From Cryoendolithus antarcticus (Eukaryota; Ascomycota; Dothideomycetes; Cladosporiales; Cladosporiaceae): a stretch of DNA of 64,000 bases. How positions within the stretch are numbered: position 1 is the stretch's first letter; each line of letters begins with the position of its first letter. Where the stretch lies: contig NAJO01000020.1 in NCBI GenBank assembly GCA_002077065.1, positions 558,001 through 622,000 on the forward strand, read 5' to 3'. Position numbers and translations under genes: made by a program. The notes below the pieces were generated by a model. It searched no databases, was not told the origin of the DNA, and saw only the letters and a program-made list of their open reading frames with translations. Below are positions 63,199-64,000 of the stretch, one piece after another.

Positions 63199-64000
63199 AT
63201 GTCCAACGACCCCAAGAATGCCCGCAACACGGACATCTGGGTCGCGGGGGCCTTTGCGGCCTTCACGGTCGACCTGCTGGTCTACCCGCTGGATACAGTA
63301 AAAACTCGTATGCAAAGTCCCGACTATAAAAATTTATATACCAGTGGACATGGCCTCGACGCAAAAGTCAGTCGATCGCTCTTTCGAGGTGTCTATCAAG
63401 GTGTCGGTAGTACCATAATTGCGACCCTGCCATCATGTAAGAGCCTTGGCGCTCCGAGGAGAGACACGGTGGAAAGACTGACCATCTCACGCTTTTAGCA
63501 GGAGCTTTCTTCACGACATATGAGGGCGTCAAGTCTGGCTTAAGCAACCATAATCCGTCCAACCTCATCTCACAGCCACTTATCCACTCAGCAGCTTCAG
63601 CAACCGCTGAGCTTGTTTCATGCGCTATCCTTACCCCAGCAGAGGTAATCAAGCAGAATGCACAGATGGTGGACAATTCCAATACCTCGCAGCCCAAGGT
63701 CAATGCTACGCTGCAGACTATGAAGAGATTTCAGTCGAATCCGCTGGCGCTATGGAGAGGGTATACCGCATTGGCTACGAGGAACCTGCCTTTCACGGCA
63801 CTGCAGTTTCCGATATTCGAGAGGCTGAGGCAGAGTATACGAGCTTATCGGGATGAACAGGGAACGAGAACGAACACGCTACTAGAGGGAGGCGTGATTA
63901 CGGCGATAAGTGCTGGCTCCGCTGGAGCGGTGGCTGCGGTTGTCACAACGCCGGTCGACGTGGTCAAGACTCGTATCATGCTGGCAGCAGCAGAGAGCGC
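63199..64000 (+). CDS. Mitochondrial carrier protein, Pet8/SAM-carrier-like (cut by window edge)
   Basis: Inner-membrane transporter of the mitochondrial carrier family. Exons 63199-63436 and 63499 to the edge; the intron is phase 1 (GTAAGA...TTTTAG). About 246 residues are present. Two complete carrier signatures are visible: YPLDTVKTRMQ in repeat 1 and TPAEVIKQNAQ in repeat 2. A third, TPVDVVKTRIM, is just reached before the edge. GVYQGVGSTIIATLPSSGAFFTTYEGVK and LWRGYTALATRNLPFTALQFPIFERLR follow repeats 1 and 2. The short first repeat and the GVYQGVGS stretch resemble the S-adenosylmethionine carrier (Pet8/SLC25A26) more than ADP/ATP or phosphate carriers. Substrate assignment is tentative. 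Confidence 0.82.

Noticed and set aside
1..64000. tRNA genes, rRNA genes, CRISPR arrays
   Set aside because: Reading the gaps for B-box-like GGTTCGANTCC sequences, cloverleaf arms and regularly spaced repeats gave no convincing candidate. A covariance-model scan would be decisive.

Overview
The window is nuclear DNA of a filamentous ascomycete. Domain content and codon style suggest a Dothideomycete-like fungus, which is an inference. The evidence is short spliceosomal introns (about 47-200 nt) with GT(A/G)NGT donors, CTAAC/CTGAC branch sites and YAG acceptors; GC-rich coding sequence; mostly intron-poor genes about 2 kb apart on both strands; and fungus-specific families (PEX20, RTA1-like, DUF3425 bZIP, a SCAP homologue, a chromodomain SET protein). 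There are no operons, CRISPR arrays, bacterial genes or viral genes.

0-10 kb: start of phosphoglycerate kinase (cut by the left edge), an Mpv17/PMP22 membrane protein, an auxin-efflux-carrier-like transporter, a DEDD 3'-5' exonuclease gene broken by three frame changes, two low-complexity proteins and the peroxin PEX20. 10-20 kb: SEC13 (its first coding exon is only the ATG), an RTA1-like membrane protein and a LARP1-type La protein. 19-25 kb: an H3K9 methyltransferase of the Clr4/KMT1 type whose 5' side abuts a TpA-rich, RIP-like relic, then RRP1 and OLA1, which has an in-frame TAG. 25-41 kb: TRM11, a large disordered protein, PRP46, a small conserved membrane protein, a Myb/SANT-like protein, a fatty-acid hydroxylase-fold protein, a bZIP/DUF3425 regulator and an Rsc7-like chromatin-remodelling subunit. 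43-64 kb: an alpha/beta hydrolase resembling zearalenone lactonase, a SCAP homologue, a probable mitochondrial protein, NAT1 (NatA), a Pro/Gln-rich protein, GCN20, a 76-residue protein, an ASNSD1-like enzyme, a VPS9-CUE Rab exchange factor and a mitochondrial carrier running off the right edge.

Most genes are unlinked housekeeping functions: glycolysis, secretion, peroxisome import, rRNA, tRNA and mRNA processing, translation control, N-terminal acetylation, chromatin and sterol sensing. I see no biosynthetic cluster and no clear new multi-gene system. Most worth checking are the stop codon in OLA1, the triple-frameshifted exonuclease, the RIP-like relic beside the H3K9 methyltransferase, the lactonase-like hydrolase, and a diverged duplicated ~60-bp motif in the long gap at 42 kb. 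Exon joins were worked out by hand from reading frame, splice sites and family resemblance. No alignment was run.
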